Virus record (IMG/VR): IMGVR_UViG_3300006917_000108 | Span: 1 to 28,739 of that record | Strand: one strand, 5' to 3' | Source of the DNA: a virus | DNA: 28,739 nt | Part shown: positions 15,323 through 23,367 of the stretch, one piece after another | How positions within the stretch are numbered: position 1 is the first letter of the stretch | How the letters are laid out: the number at the start of each line of letters is the position of its first letter | Made by a program: the position numbers and the translations under genes | Notes under the pieces: model-generated | Told to the model about the DNA's origin: nothing | Databases searched by the model: none | The model's input: only the letters and a program-made list of their open reading frames with translations

Positions 15323-17004
15323 AGCTCCACCACCGTCCACCCGGCGGGCGTCTTGCCGTGGGGAGGGATGGGAGAGGTGAGGATGACCTGCCCCGGCGCG
15401 GAGGATAGCGCGCGCATGACCGCTGCCAGCGTCTTGGGGTCGAACGCGCGCTCCTCCGGAGTGAGCACCGCGAGCGTCGCATCCATGGGGAGGATGGCGG
15501 CGCTCATGGCCAGCGTGAGTCGGGCCCACTCGGCGCCGGACAGCGCCGTGTGCAGCGCGCCGCTCCGGTCGAAGCCCGCGTGGAACACTTCACGGGCGCC
15601 CTCGGACAGCGCCATGCCGAAGATGTCCGTGCTCGGGAGGAAGCTCTGGACCTTGCCGGTGAACGCCGCCAGCGCGTCGGTGAGCAGCAGTCGCCCCGCC
15701 TGCGACAGCGCGTCTTCGAGCGACTTCCACGACGAGGCATCCGTGCGCGCCGTGTCCAGCTGGGTCATCAGCGTGCGGTACGAGCGCCACGCGGCCTGCG
15801 CGCTCTGGAGCTGCCGGAGCGCGTTCTCCGCAGCGTCGCACGCAGCCGCCGCCGTGGCGAAGTCCACCCCGCCGCCTTCGTCTTCGTCGCCCTCGGTGGC
15901 GGCGCTGTACGCGTTGCGGGCGTACGCCAGCTTCGACTGCGCCGACTCCATCTGGACCTTGGCCATGTTGAGGTTGGTCACGGCCCCGGCGTAGTCGCTC
16001 GCCGCCTTCATCTTGGCACCGAGAGCGGCGTTCACCGCCGCGTGCCGCTGGCGAAGGTGCTCCACCCCCGGCTGCGCCCCGCACATGATGCAGTCCGCGT
16101 CACCGCCGGAGATGGTGAACGCGAGCAGCTCCAGCAGCGACTGCGCGGTCGTCGTGCTCCCGGAGGGCTTCTCCAAGGTCGCGACATGGTCGCGCCACTG
16201 GGCGAACACGCCCTCGGCCGTCGCGGCGTCGGACTCCAGCACGGAGATGGTCTGGGCCAGCTGCTCCTTGCGCTGCGCGGCGTTGCGGCGGAACTGCGCG
16301 GCCTGCGCCGCGACCAGCACCTTGCGCGCGGCGGAAGCGGTCTCCTGCGCCGCCGCGATGTCCGCGTCGGACGGAGCCGCCTGCGTCACCCCACCAGAGG
16401 CCAGCGTGGCCTCCAGTGCCTTCACAGAGGCGTTGGCCTCCAGCTTCTTCTTGCGCGCGGCGGCTTCCAGCCCGTCCACCCCCACCCCCGGGTTCAGCAC
16501 CGTGAGCCGCTGGTAGTGCCCGTGGAGGCTCGGGGAGAGCATGTCGGTCAGGTTGCGCTGCGCGCTCGCACCCGCCCACTTCAGGAACTGCCGGCACGCC
16601 GTGTCGGCGCTGCCCAGCATGGCCTCCCGCACGGAGCGCACGGGGAGCAGCTCCTGCTTGGCGAACCACACGGGGACATCGTGGTCCGCCTTCCGCGCCT
16701 TGCCGTCGCCGACATACTCGACGGCGAAGACCGCCTTCTCCCCCGTGGAGAGCGTCGCCTCCGCGAACAGGTTGGCGCGACGCCCCGGCGCGAGCGCCAG
16801 AAGGTCCGCCTCCCGCGCGACATCGGCGCGCCCCGCGAGGTCGCTGGCGCGACCCGTCAGCGCCAGCTCGACCGCGTTGACGACGCGGGACTTGCCCTTG
16901 CCGTTCGCCCCGACGATGAGCGTCTTCTCGCCCAGCTCGACTTCCCAGAGCAGCCCGTCACCCGACTTCACATTCGACCGCACGCGATGCACATGCACAG
17001 ACAC
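15319..17004 (-). CDS. SbcC/Rad50-like ATPase with a CxxC zinc hook, 561 aa
   Basis: The start is GTG with AAGGAGG five bases upstream. The Walker A P-loop GANGKGKS is at 32-39, in the typical RecF/SbcC N-terminal setting. Two short helical arms (about 180-280 and 320-440) flank CIMC at 305-308, the CxxC zinc hook by which Rad50/SbcC dimers join. The ABC-type signature LSGAEW is at 488-493. The Walker B region is atypical (LAVLTPEERAFD, 511-522) and ends in a D-loop-like AFDP. The whole is about half the length of bacterial SbcC, so the coiled-coil arms are miniature. These proteins tether or process DNA ends, usually with the SbcD/Mre11 nuclease, which is absent from the window. A dedicated promoter lies just upstream at 17029-17057. 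Confidence 0.8.
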   Translation of the reverse strand: MSVHVHRVRSNVKSGDGLLWEVELGEKTLIVGANGKGKSRVVNAVELALTGRASDLAGRADVAREADLLALAPGRRANLFAEATLSTGEKAVFAVEYVGDGKARKADHDVPVWFAKQELLPVRSVREAMLGSADTACRQFLKWAGASAQRNLTDMLSPSLHGHYQRLTVLNPGVGVDGLEAAARKKKLEANASVKALEATLASGGVTQAAPSDADIAAAQETASAARKVLVAAQAAQFRRNAAQRKEQLAQTISVLESDAATAEGVFAQWRDHVATLEKPSGSTTTAQSLLELLAFTISGGDADCIMCGAQPGVEHLRQRHAAVNAALGAKMKAASDYAGAVTNLNMAKVQMESAQSKLAYARNAYSAATEGDEDEGGGVDFATAAAACDAAENALRQLQSAQAAWRSYRTLMTQLDTARTDASSWKSLEDALSQAGRLLLTDALAAFTGKVQSFLPSTDIFGMALSEGAREVFHAGFDRSGALHTALSGAEWARLTLAMSAAILPMDATLAVLTPEERAFDPKTLAAVMRALSSAPGQVILTSPIPPHGKTPAGWTVVEL

Positions 17005-17028
17005 CTCGACCTCCTTGGTCTGGGTCGA

Positions 17029-17057
17029 ATCTAACGCCGTGTGTTGCCGCGTGTCAA
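17029..17057 (-). promoter_or_regulatory. Leftward promoter P1 with conserved spacer element
   Basis: Read leftward: TTGACA (17057-17052), a 17-base spacer, then TTAGAT (17034-17029). This is close to the sigma70 consensus and 25 bases before the GTG of the SbcC-like gene. The spacer contains CGGCAACACACGGCG, which recurs almost unchanged in two other leftward promoters of the window (22119-22145 and 25119-25146). The -35 hexamer overlaps the stop of the upstream HTH gene. Confidence 0.65.
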
Positions 17058-17245
17058 CTGGAGAGCGACAACCCGTCGTGCAGCGCCATCAACCGCCGCA
17101 GGTTCTCCGGGTGCGGGACGCGCTCGGCGCGCATCCACCGGAGGACCGTCCACCAGCTCGCGCCGCACTCGACGGCGATCTCGTCCAGCGACACGCCTCG
17201 TGCGCGCAGCGCGTGAACCATCTGCGAAGTCTCGGTGAGCCTCAC
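17054..17245 (-). CDS. Small Cro/XRE-like HTH protein, 63 aa
   Basis: GTG at 17245 overlaps the previous gene's TGA (GTGA) and yields 63 residues. The core VSLDEIAVECGASWWTVLRW has the helix-turn-helix spacing of small lambda-repressor-type domains, and WMRAERVPHPENLRRLMAL forms the following helices. No oligomerisation or cleavage domain is present, so it resembles Cro more than CI. It is encoded immediately before promoter P1, which overlaps its stop codon, and could regulate the leftward promoters. That link is inference. Confidence 0.68.
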   Translation of the reverse strand: MRLTETSQMVHALRARGVSLDEIAVECGASWWTVLRWMRAERVPHPENLRRLMALHDGLSLSS

Positions 17246-17661
17246 GGCCCGAACATCAGCGCCCATCCGTCCCTCCACCGGTCCTGCCCCTTGTCCTCGA
17301 CACCCGCCACCTCGGCGAACTGGTCGCCGCCGTCCCAGTAGACGACCTTCTTGCCCGCGCCCCGCGCGTACCGAAGGATGTCCGCCGTCGCCTTGCCCAC
17401 CGAGAGCCCGTCCGTCACGATGGCGTGGAAGCGCGGCTGCCCCTCGTGGTCGCACCCGCAGCCCACGGAGTAGGTCCACCCGGCCCACCCGCCCTCGGCC
17501 TTGGCTCGCGAGGCGTAGTCGTCGCGCCCCGTCAGCACCTCGATCTTCGCGCCCGGGAACGACGCCGCAGCGAGATGCCGCAGCGCCTCCGCGCGCTCGT
17601 TGATCGTGTTGTCCGGCGTGCCCTTGGCGTGCGCGTAGAACAGCCGCATGGTCTTGCTCAC
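17242..17661 (-). CDS. Conserved phage protein of possible Rossmann-like fold, 139 aa
   Basis: GTG at 17661 overlaps the preceding TGA (GTGA). ATG four codons later is an alternative start. The N-terminus [10 protein letters not shown], a central [18 protein letters not shown] and a later [20 protein letters not shown] resemble a phage family I know only as uncharacterised. The alternating strands and helices, with small-residue turns, suggest a compact nucleotide-binding or deoxyribosyltransferase-like fold. No catalytic residue can be asserted. It sits in a run of small coupled genes downstream of DNA polymerase, so a nucleotide-metabolism role is possible. Confidence 0.68.
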   Translation of the reverse strand: MSKTMRLFYAHAKGTPDNTINERAEALRHLAAASFPGAKIEVLTGRDDYASRAKAEGGWAGWTYSVGCGCDHEGQPRFHAIVTDGLSVGKATADILRYARGAGKKVVYWDGGDQFAEVAGVEDKGQDRWRDGWALMFGP

Positions 17662-17798
17662 TTGCCCCTCGCCTTCTTGGAGATCTCCACCGCCGCGAGC
17701 TGCTTCAGCGCCGCCGCCTTGGACTTCGGCTTCTTGCTCAGGGGACGGCCCGACGAGGAAGTCGCCTTGTACCCACCCGCAACCTTCTTGATGGCCAT
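17658..17798 (-). CDS. Small basic conserved phage protein, 46 aa
   Basis: A short leftward gene of 46 residues starts at ATG 17798 with GGAGG five bases upstream and ends by overlapping the next GTG. It reads [20 protein letters not shown], then [20 protein letters not shown] and a basic tail. This strongly Lys-rich pattern ([23 protein letters not shown]) is a small family I recognise from many tailed phages, with no function known to me. It lies directly downstream of the DNA polymerase gene. The positive charge would suit nucleic-acid or virion association. Confidence 0.75.
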   Translation of the reverse strand: MAIKKVAGGYKATSSSGRPLSKKPKSKAAALKQLAAVEISKKARGK

Positions 17799-17811
17799 GT
17801 TGCCTCCGTGA

Positions 17812-20340
17812 TTAGGCATCTACCCATGTATCGCCGAAGGTGCCAGTCGCCGTGAAGGGCACATCCAGCCCCGGGACGCGGCGCGTGAGGCTCGCAGCCA
17901 CGACTTCGGAGGCCCACTGGCCCATGCCCCTTGGGACCTCGACCGTGATGGAGTCATGGACCTGCGCGATGATGCCTGTCCCCGGACCCCACTTGTCCCA
18001 TGGGATCTCCGTCAGTAGGTCTTGCACCGCGAGGTGCATGATGGCGCTCTCCGTCATGATGATGGGCGCGTTCGTGATCTCGTTGCGCTCATCTTCGACG
18101 CCGTTCGGGTAGTCACGGCGGCGCCCGGCGACGGGATCGCTGCCCCACGGGTCGCACTTCCCCTTGCGCGCGTTGGTCTCCGCGATGGTCAGCTCCATGT
18201 TCCAGCCCTTCTCGAACTCCGGCATGGCCTCCAGCCACTTCTCACGCATGGCCGTGACCTGCCGCACCGTGAGCCCAAGGTTGATCAGCTCCCCACGGTC
18301 GTTCTCCGCCTTCGTGAGCACGCTCTGGATGGTGCTGGGCTCCGCGCCGTACGCAGCGGCGTACTGGAAGGTCTTGGCGATCTGGCGCATGGACTTCGCC
18401 TGCCCCGACCACTTGCCCCCGGGCTTGTCCGGATGTCCCGTCGCCTTCAGGAATCGCTCCCCGAAGATGGACTCCGCTGCCAGTGCGTGCGGGTCGCCCC
18501 CCTTCTGGAACACTTCGAGCAGCCGGGCCACCCCCCAGCGCGCCGCGATGATGCGAAGGTGGATCTGGTCTGCGTCCGCGCCCGCCAGCTCGTGCCCCGG
18601 CGCCCCTTGGAAGAGGTACCGGAACAGCGGAGGGATGGTCTGGAGGTTGGGGTCCGAGCACGAGAGACGCCCGACCAGCGTTCCGTGCGCGTTCCACGAG
18701 GCCCGGATGCGCCCGTCCCGGTCCCACGCCTTGCCGCCGAAGCGTGCCTGCTTCAACGGTGAAACATAGGTCCCAAGCCACTTGTTGCGCACCTTACGGA
18801 AGCGCCGCAGCAGCATGAGGAACGACTTCTGCTCCTTGCTCAGCGACTTCAACGCCACGAACCCGCGCAGCGCGTCGTCATTGACCGACGGGTCCCCCGT
18901 CTCGGTGAACTCCTCCGGCACGAGCTTCCACTTGGTGTACAGCAGGTCCCGCATCTGGGGTCCGCTGTTGGGGTTGAAGCTCTTCATGCCGAAGGCTTCC
19001 CCCACCTCGACGCACTGGAGACGCAAGAACTCCGACTCGTGCGTGAGCCACTCCTCCGTGCGCTCCCGCCACGACTGGTTCACATACATCCCGACCCGGT
19101 GAAGCCCGACGCACATGCCCTGTGCCCAGTGATCGAGGTCCAGCAGCGTCTGGGCGGGCGCCGCAGGGAGCGGCTCCGCCTGTCCGCGCTCCAGCACGCG
19201 CCGCGCCAGCGGGGCCGCCACGCGTGCCGTCACGACGCAGTCGAGCGCGCAGTAGTGGTGCAGCTCGCGGTCCGTCCGCGCCGCGTTCGCCAGCTTCTTG
19301 CCCTCGTTGTCCGCCTTCCACGAGTGCACATCGGTCCATGTCGAACCCACGAACCCGAGGTCATGGGGCAGCCCGGGCTCCGCCAGCCGGTGGAGCAGGA
19401 TGGTGTCCATGAGCGGGGCAGGCGTGACTCCGAGATAGCGCTCCATGGCCAGCCGGTCGTAGTACCCCGCGTTGTGGCCCACCCACTGGCGGCCGTCGGT
19501 GAAGGCGGCAGCGAGGACCTGCTTCACCCGGGCCAGATCTCCCTCGCTGTACCAGCGGGTCATGCCGTCCATGCCGAGCAGCGGCACCACGATGGCAGCG
19601 TCCTTGGTGGCGATGCCCACGCACCGCACCTGCGCGGTCAGGGGTTCCAGCCCGTCCGTCTCGATGTCGTACGACCAGAACGCCGCTGGCTGCGAGAGGA
19701 ACGCCTCCACCTCCGCCACACTGGGGAAGAGGTGGATGGTGGGGTCCTGCCAGTCGAGACTCCCCCGCATGAACCAGCGCGCGGCCCGGCCAAGATCCTT
19801 GGCCATGACGGGCAACCACTTCCGCGCCTTGATGGCCATGCCCGGAGAGACCGTCGGCAGGACCATGGTGCCGTTGGGTAGCGTCCGTGGACCCCCGCGC
19901 ACGGACAGGATGCCCATGGCCGTCCCCGTCACGGACTTCGTGGCGCTGTCGCCCAGCGTCACAATCTTACGCTGGCCCTCCAGCTCGCGCTTCAGGCGCG
20001 GCGCGCAGCACGCGACGGGGTCCAGCATCTTGGCCTTGCGCGCCTTGGCCTGAGCCAGCTTCAGGTCGTTGTTCATCGGCTGGCACGCCACGGCCAGATG
20101 CACGCTGGCCATGGACCGCGAGAGCCCCGCCGTGTCGAGCGCGTCGTTCAGGGCCATGCCGCCCGCGCTGGCGAGCGGGCGGTTCACGCGGACATCCTCG
20201 TACACCGGGAAGTCTGCGACCAGCGCGAACTGCGCGCCCGTCTTCAGGTCCGGTGCGACGGGACCGCCCATCCGGTCGGTCTTCAGGGGGCACACGGAGC
20301 ACAACGCCCCGCACGCTTCGGGGTTGTAGGTCTCGCCCAC
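17812..20340 (-). CDS. Family-A DNA polymerase with N-terminal UDG-like and 3'-5' exonuclease domains, 842 aa
   Basis: I place the start at GTG 20340, five bases after GGAGG. TTG at 20367 is in frame but lacks a ribosome site. Residues 1-185 resemble family-4 uracil-DNA glycosylases, with cysteines C10, C14, C17, C86, C111 and C112 that could hold an Fe-S cluster, and [18 protein letters not shown] in motif-A position. A similar fusion is known in SPO1-type phage polymerases. The exonuclease follows: DIETDGL (D225, E227), HNAGYYD (D295) and YCALD (Y363, D367). The polymerase has [13 protein letters not shown], motif [10 protein letters not shown] (D589), motif [15 protein letters not shown] (R652, K656, Y660) and motif C VHDS (D796). 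H594 replaces the usual motif A Glu. It is the replicative polymerase of the phage. Confidence 0.93.
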   Translation of the reverse strand: MGETYNPEACGALCSVCPLKTDRMGGPVAPDLKTGAQFALVADFPVYEDVRVNRPLASAGGMALNDALDTAGLSRSMASVHLAVACQPMNNDLKLAQAKARKAKMLDPVACCAPRLKRELEGQRKIVTLGDSATKSVTGTAMGILSVRGGPRTLPNGTMVLPTVSPGMAIKARKWLPVMAKDLGRAARWFMRGSLDWQDPTIHLFPSVAEVEAFLSQPAAFWSYDIETDGLEPLTAQVRCVGIATKDAAIVVPLLGMDGMTRWYSEGDLARVKQVLAAAFTDGRQWVGHNAGYYDRLAMERYLGVTPAPLMDTILLHRLAEPGLPHDLGFVGSTWTDVHSWKADNEGKKLANAARTDRELHHYCALDCVVTARVAAPLARRVLERGQAEPLPAAPAQTLLDLDHWAQGMCVGLHRVGMYVNQSWRERTEEWLTHESEFLRLQCVEVGEAFGMKSFNPNSGPQMRDLLYTKWKLVPEEFTETGDPSVNDDALRGFVALKSLSKEQKSFLMLLRRFRKVRNKWLGTYVSPLKQARFGGKAWDRDGRIRASWNAHGTLVGRLSCSDPNLQTIPPLFRYLFQGAPGHELAGADADQIHLRIIAARWGVARLLEVFQKGGDPHALAAESIFGERFLKATGHPDKPGGKWSGQAKSMRQIAKTFQYAAAYGAEPSTIQSVLTKAENDRGELINLGLTVRQVTAMREKWLEAMPEFEKGWNMELTIAETNARKGKCDPWGSDPVAGRRRDYPNGVEDERNEITNAPIIMTESAIMHLAVQDLLTEIPWDKWGPGTGIIAQVHDSITVEVPRGMGQWASEVVAASLTRRVPGLDVPFTATGTFGDTWVDA

Positions 20341-20375
20341 GGCGACCTCCACATGCGGCAGGTACAAATAGAGAG

Positions 20376-20431
20376 GCCCCGCCTGCTGGGCACCCGGGGA
20401 GCATGGACCCGGATGGGGGCGCAGGCGGGGC
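20376..20431 (-). terminator. Long-stem hairpin between the ssDNA-binding and polymerase genes
   Basis: An 11-bp perfect inverted repeat (GCCCCGCCTGC / GCAGGCGGGGC; arms 20376-20386 and 20421-20431) encloses a 34-base loop. Read leftward, the second arm is followed by CTCTCTATTTG, a weak pyrimidine/T tract. It fits a partial terminator or attenuator that lowers polymerase expression relative to the upstream ssDNA-binding gene. Confidence 0.4.
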
Positions 20432-20473
20432 GAGGAACGCCCCAGAGCACACGATGTCGTCTATCCCGGGGTA

Positions 20474-21082
20474 CTACCCGAGGATGCGGGCCATGGCGCC
20501 GCCGGCCTTGGGGGGCGCGGGAGGGGTCGGGACCGGAGCGGCGGCGCGGAGCGCCGGAGCGGGGGCCGCCGGAGCGGGCGCGGGGATGACCGGCGCCGGG
20601 ATGGCGGGGGCCTCCGCCGTCGTCGCCGCCGGGCGGGGCTTCCACTTGCCGGACTTCACCGCCTCGTACTTCTCGGAGGTGATGAACATGGTGTCATCGA
20701 AGGAGCCCTTCTCGCCCGCGCGGCGCGGGGTGAAGTAGACGAACGCCTCGCGGTTGAGGAGCCACTCCTCGCTGATGTTGACCTGCGTCTCGATCTGGCT
20801 CGCGTCGTAGCCGATGGAGAGGAGGAGGGACTTCCACTTCGCGAGGAAGATCTTGTCCTTCTTCTCGTCCATGCCGTTCGGGAGCGGGAAGATGTCGGAG
20901 ACCTCGTACCCGTCGTCGGCGATGGTCGCGACCACCTTGATGTTGGTGAGGCCCGCCTGCTTCTTGGACTCCATCGCCTCCGTCTTGACGATGGTGACGA
21001 TGTAGGCGCCCTCCTCCGGGGCGACGGAGCCCGAGCCCATGGCCCGGATGTTGGCGAAGTTGGCGTTGATGTTCCAGCTCAT
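20474..21082 (-). CDS. Putative ssDNA-binding / DUF669-like replication protein, 202 aa
   Basis: The start is ATG with AGGAG ten bases upstream. Residues 1-135 form a compact beta-rich domain (EEGAYIVTIVKTEAMESKK, then KVVATIADDGYEVSDIFPL). It resembles phage proteins encoded next to DNA polymerase and annotated as DUF669 or ssDNA-binding. Residues 148-192 are a flexible Ala/Pro tail, and the C-terminus is GGAMARILG. SSBs usually end in an acidic tail that contacts partners; here the tail is Pro-rich with a short conserved-looking tip. Its place between a RecA-like ATPase and the polymerase supports a role in protecting ssDNA at the fork. Family assignment is moderate. Confidence 0.6.
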   Translation of the reverse strand: MSWNINANFANIRAMGSGSVAPEEGAYIVTIVKTEAMESKKQAGLTNIKVVATIADDGYEVSDIFPLPNGMDEKKDKIFLAKWKSLLLSIGYDASQIETQVNISEEWLLNREAFVYFTPRRAGEKGSFDDTMFITSEKYEAVKSGKWKPRPAATTAEAPAIPAPVIPAPAPAAPAPALRAAAPVPTPPAPPKAGGAMARILG

Positions 21083-21119
21083 GATGGCTGCACTCCTGAC
21101 TGCTGTTGACCGGGCCGCA

Positions 21120-21149
21120 TAGATAGCCCCCGTGAGCGCGCGGCCCTAA
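21120..21149 (-). promoter_or_regulatory. Weak leftward promoter candidate upstream of the ssDNA-binding gene
   Basis: Read leftward, TATCTA (21125-21120) is preceded by CACGG and, 18 bases from the -10, by TTAGGG (21149-21144). The CACGG-to-TATCT part matches the spacer end of promoter P2, but the CGGCAAC half is missing. It may be a degenerate fourth copy of the shared promoter or chance. Confidence 0.25.
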
Positions 21150-21175
21150 GAAACGCGCACGGGGCTTGGGAAGGG

Positions 21176-21209
21176 TGGGGGCGTTCGGCTTCCTGCCACG
21201 CCGCCCCCA
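21176..21209 (-). terminator. Hairpin downstream of the RecA-like ATPase gene
   Basis: An 8-bp inverted repeat (TGGGGGCG / CGCCCCCA; arms 21176-21183 and 21202-21209) with an 18-base loop starts seven bases after the leftward stop at 21216. It is followed by ACCCTTCCC with no T-run. It is a possible terminator in this high-GC genome, separating the ATPase gene from the ssDNA-binding gene. Confidence 0.35.
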
Positions 21210-21215
21210 GTGGCG

Positions 21216-22100
21216 TCAGTCGTTCATGACCATGGCGTTGTACGCCTTGCGAAGCAGGAAGCGGTGCCGCCCGTCGCGGCGCACCCAGCGCAGGTGAAGC
21301 GGGTCCGCTTCCGCGAACTGGGCGTTCAGCTCCTCCATGACCTTCTTCTCCGGTGCACCCGACGCGAGCTGCGTGGCGACCCACTCCACCCAGTCCTCCT
21401 GCCACTCCAGCTCCGGGCGGCGCCGGATGGTGTAGCCGGCCATGCGCAGGATCTCACCAAGGTTCTGGGGGCAGGTCGGGGGGCAGCAGCCGTGGCGGTC
21501 CTTCATGACCCACTGGGGGTTCGCGGGCTCGCACTTGTACACGCCCTTCCACGCGCCCGGAGCGGTGGGGTCCGCAGCGGCGCGCAGCACGGTGTCGGCG
21601 ATATGCGGGATACGCTCCGTCAGCGTCTTGCTGGGCAGCGCAGGCCCCCCACGGAAGAAGGTGCCGTCGTGCGTCTCCGGCTGGCGCTCGTGCGTGTTCA
21701 GGATGACATGGAGCCCACACTCACGGGCCGCCTCGCGGAACCGGATGACGGTGTCCCGAAGCTCGTCCCACATGGCGAACTTGTTGCGGCTACCCGCGTG
21801 CTTGCTCTCCAGCTGCTGCATCGTGCGCTCCGCGAGCAGCGAGAGATCGTCCACGACGACGGCGTCGAACACGCCCGGCTTGACCTGACGGAGCGCCTGC
21901 ACGGCCGTCCCGAGGTCGTTCACGGCGACCACCTGCCCCGCTGCGTGCGGGTCCCACCCGACAACTCGCAGCGATGGCTTCAGCGCTCCGGGGAGCGCGA
22001 AGAAGAGACCCATCGGAAAGGAGAAGAGCGTGTCCGTCGTCTTGCCCATCCCGGATGGACCATACGCAACGACGACGGCGGGCTCACTGAACTGCGACAT
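21216..22100 (-). CDS. RecA/Sak4-like P-loop ATPase, 294 aa
   Basis: The start is ATG (MSQFSEPAVVVAYGPSGMGK) with GAGGT four bases upstream and promoter P2 just before it. Walker A GPSGMGKT lies at about residues 14-21 and the Walker B-like VFDAVVVDDLSLL at about 80-92. VILNTHERQPETHDG follows where RecA-type ATPases have a sensor strand. A Cys-rich GCCPPTCPQN appears in the second half. Length, an almost N-terminal P-loop and one ATPase core fit Sak4-type phage annealing ATPases, often labelled nucleotide-binding or AAA. These load or anneal ssDNA during replication-linked recombination. The nuclease and helicase genes upstream support that. A different RecA-fold ATPase role cannot be excluded. 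Confidence 0.72.
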   Translation of the reverse strand: MSQFSEPAVVVAYGPSGMGKTTDTLFSFPMGLFFALPGALKPSLRVVGWDPHAAGQVVAVNDLGTAVQALRQVKPGVFDAVVVDDLSLLAERTMQQLESKHAGSRNKFAMWDELRDTVIRFREAARECGLHVILNTHERQPETHDGTFFRGGPALPSKTLTERIPHIADTVLRAAADPTAPGAWKGVYKCEPANPQWVMKDRHGCCPPTCPQNLGEILRMAGYTIRRRPELEWQEDWVEWVATQLASGAPEKKVMEELNAQFAEADPLHLRWVRRDGRHRFLLRKAYNAMVMND

Positions 22101-22118
22101 CAACACCTCGCCCCACTT

Positions 22119-22145
22119 AGATAACACCGTGGGTTGCCGTGTCGA
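22119..22145 (-). promoter_or_regulatory. Leftward promoter P2 with conserved spacer element
   Basis: Read leftward: TCGACA (22145-22140), a 15-base spacer CGGCAACCCACGGTG, then TTATCT (22124-22119), 18 bases before the ATPase start codon. The spacer is nearly identical to those of P1 and P3 and ends directly at the -10. A short palindrome, GCAAAG-AAT-CTTTGC (22154-22168), lies immediately upstream of the -35. Confidence 0.6.
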
Positions 22146-22153
22146 GTCCTTCC

Positions 22154-22168
22154 GCAAAGAATCTTTGC
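22154..22168. promoter_or_regulatory. 15-base palindrome upstream of P2
   Basis: GCAAAG-AAT-CTTTGC is a 6-bp inverted repeat around three bases, located between the stop of the leftward gene at 22175 and the -35 of P2. It is too small and too AT-rich to be a strong terminator here. An operator for a dimeric HTH protein is a reasonable alternative. It has no second copy at P1 or P3. Confidence 0.35.
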
Positions 22169-22174
22169 CGCGCG

Positions 22175-22468
22175 TCACGAGTAGACGGGTTCTTCCACGA
22201 TGATCGAGACGAAGATCGGCGTCGTCTCCCCCATCCACGCGCCCAGCATGTTGAACGCGATGTGCTCGTCGGCTTCTTCTTCCGACATCCCGCGCTCGCG
22301 CACCAGCGCGGCGTGAATCCCGCCGAGGTCGTAGGCGAGGACGGTCGCGCTCGCACAGCGGTCGGCGAGCCCGAGGATGAAGCGGTCGAAGAAGGCGCGC
22401 GGCTCCAGCCGCGTCACCTCGATGCCGGCCTCTTCGCACGCGCGGATCACAGGGTGCACCGGAATCAC
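22175..22468 (-). CDS. Conserved small phage protein of unknown function, 97 aa
   Basis: GTG at 22468 overlaps the TGA of the nuclease gene (GTGA), giving 97 residues. The pattern FFDRFILGLADRCASATVLA, YDLGGIHAALVRERGMSEEEADEHIAFNMLGAW and TPIFVSIIVEE matches a small family found widely in tailed phages. The family typically has FD.AI.G...R, a YD strand and 'GM..EEA.E.F.FN.LGA..G..TP.F'. I know no function for it. It is probably a compact alpha/beta domain. Its place between a Cas4-like nuclease and a RecA-like ATPase fits an early gene. Confidence 0.75.
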   Translation of the reverse strand: MIPVHPVIRACEEAGIEVTRLEPRAFFDRFILGLADRCASATVLAYDLGGIHAALVRERGMSEEEADEHIAFNMLGAWMGETTPIFVSIIVEEPVYS

Positions 22469-23367
22469 GAGCCACCCCACGAGCACCAGTCGAACGCCGA
22501 GCACTTGCCGTAGCGTCCGACGCACGAGGTCTCGGTGAGGGACTTCGGCCACTCGTCCGGGCGCAGTCGCCCGGCCAGCGTCTCCGCCTCCAGCTTCGCC
22601 ATCTCGTGCCGGACGCGCAGGATGTTGCGCGGCCACTGGGCGTCCGCGTGCGGCGCAGCTTCGAGCGGCGGGCGCGCGAACTTCGGGGGCGGCGTCGTCT
22701 GGATGAAGTTGAGGATGACGCCCTTGAAGTCACCCCCGAAGAAGGCTCGCCCGAGGTGCTTCATCCCGATGAACTGCCCGTGCACCGAGTACCCGGACAC
22801 GCTGTCGCCCTTCATCACGCTCGTCGTCTTGTGGTCCCAGAACCACACGCCACCGCTGGCGTCGCGGGTCACGAGGTCCACACGCGGCGCGTAGTAGATG
22901 GGCTCCCCGTGCTTCGGGTGGCCCGGGGCGTCCAGCGTCCCCAGCTCCGCCTTCCACACTTCCTCGACGGCGATGATGGTGTGCTTCTCCTCGCCCCACC
23001 ACGCTCGGTAGTAGTCCAGCATCTTGCACGCCATGGAGACATGGTCCATGGAGTACTCGCCTGCCCGCGCTCCCGCTTCCGCTGCGGCGTACGGGTCCAG
23101 CCACTTGTTGGGGTCGTCCCCCATCTGCTCCGCCTGAAGCCGGCGGTAGTGGTGCGCCAGCACGAGGTGGACGGCCCTCCCCCGCGCCTGCGCTTCGGAC
23201 CCTCCCCCGACGACGCGCGTGTCGCCACCGGACGAGGTGCCCTTGCGCATGTACTTGAAGGCGTACTCGCTGGGACAGTGGAGGAACGCGCCGTGCGGGG
23301 ACCACCCGAAGTCGGAGGGCCCCGCGTTCAGCAGGATGGGTTCGGAAGGAAGAGCGTCGGTCGTCAT
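22465..23367 (-). CDS. Cas4-like PD-(D/E)XK nuclease with candidate Fe-S cluster, 300 aa
   Basis: ATG at 23367 overlaps the TGA of the helicase gene (ATGA). Nuclease motifs are in the RecB/Cas4 order: H67 (GRAVHLVLAHHY), Glu135/136, D164 (RVDLV), the D-x-K core D178-H-K180 (WFWDHKT), and Q198. C31 near the N-terminus together with C282, C289 and C295 at the C-terminus gives the one-plus-three cysteine arrangement that holds a 4Fe-4S cluster in Cas4 and AddB. These nucleases resect DNA ends to 3' single strands. The coupled SNF2-like helicase and the RecA-like ATPase downstream suggest an end-resection and annealing pathway for recombination-dependent replication. Confidence 0.82.
   Translation of the reverse strand: MTTDALPSEPILLNAGPSDFGWSPHGAFLHCPSEYAFKYMRKGTSSGGDTRVVGGGSEAQARGRAVHLVLAHHYRRLQAEQMGDDPNKWLDPYAAAEAGARAGEYSMDHVSMACKMLDYYRAWWGEEKHTIIAVEEVWKAELGTLDAPGHPKHGEPIYYAPRVDLVTRDASGGVWFWDHKTTSVMKGDSVSGYSVHGQFIGMKHLGRAFFGGDFKGVILNFIQTTPPPKFARPPLEAAPHADAQWPRNILRVRHEMAKLEAETLAGRLRPDEWPKSLTETSCVGRYGKCSAFDWCSWGGS

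Noticed and set aside
15550-17034. 494-codon rightward open frame opposite the SbcC-like gene
   Set aside because: Arg/Leu-rich antisense translation with no motifs, while the leftward frame has Walker A, a CxxC hook and a strong ribosome site.
20341-20367. TTG at 20367 as the polymerase start
   Set aside because: It has no ribosome site, while GTG at 20340 has GGAGG at five bases and keeps the first cysteines of the UDG-like domain.
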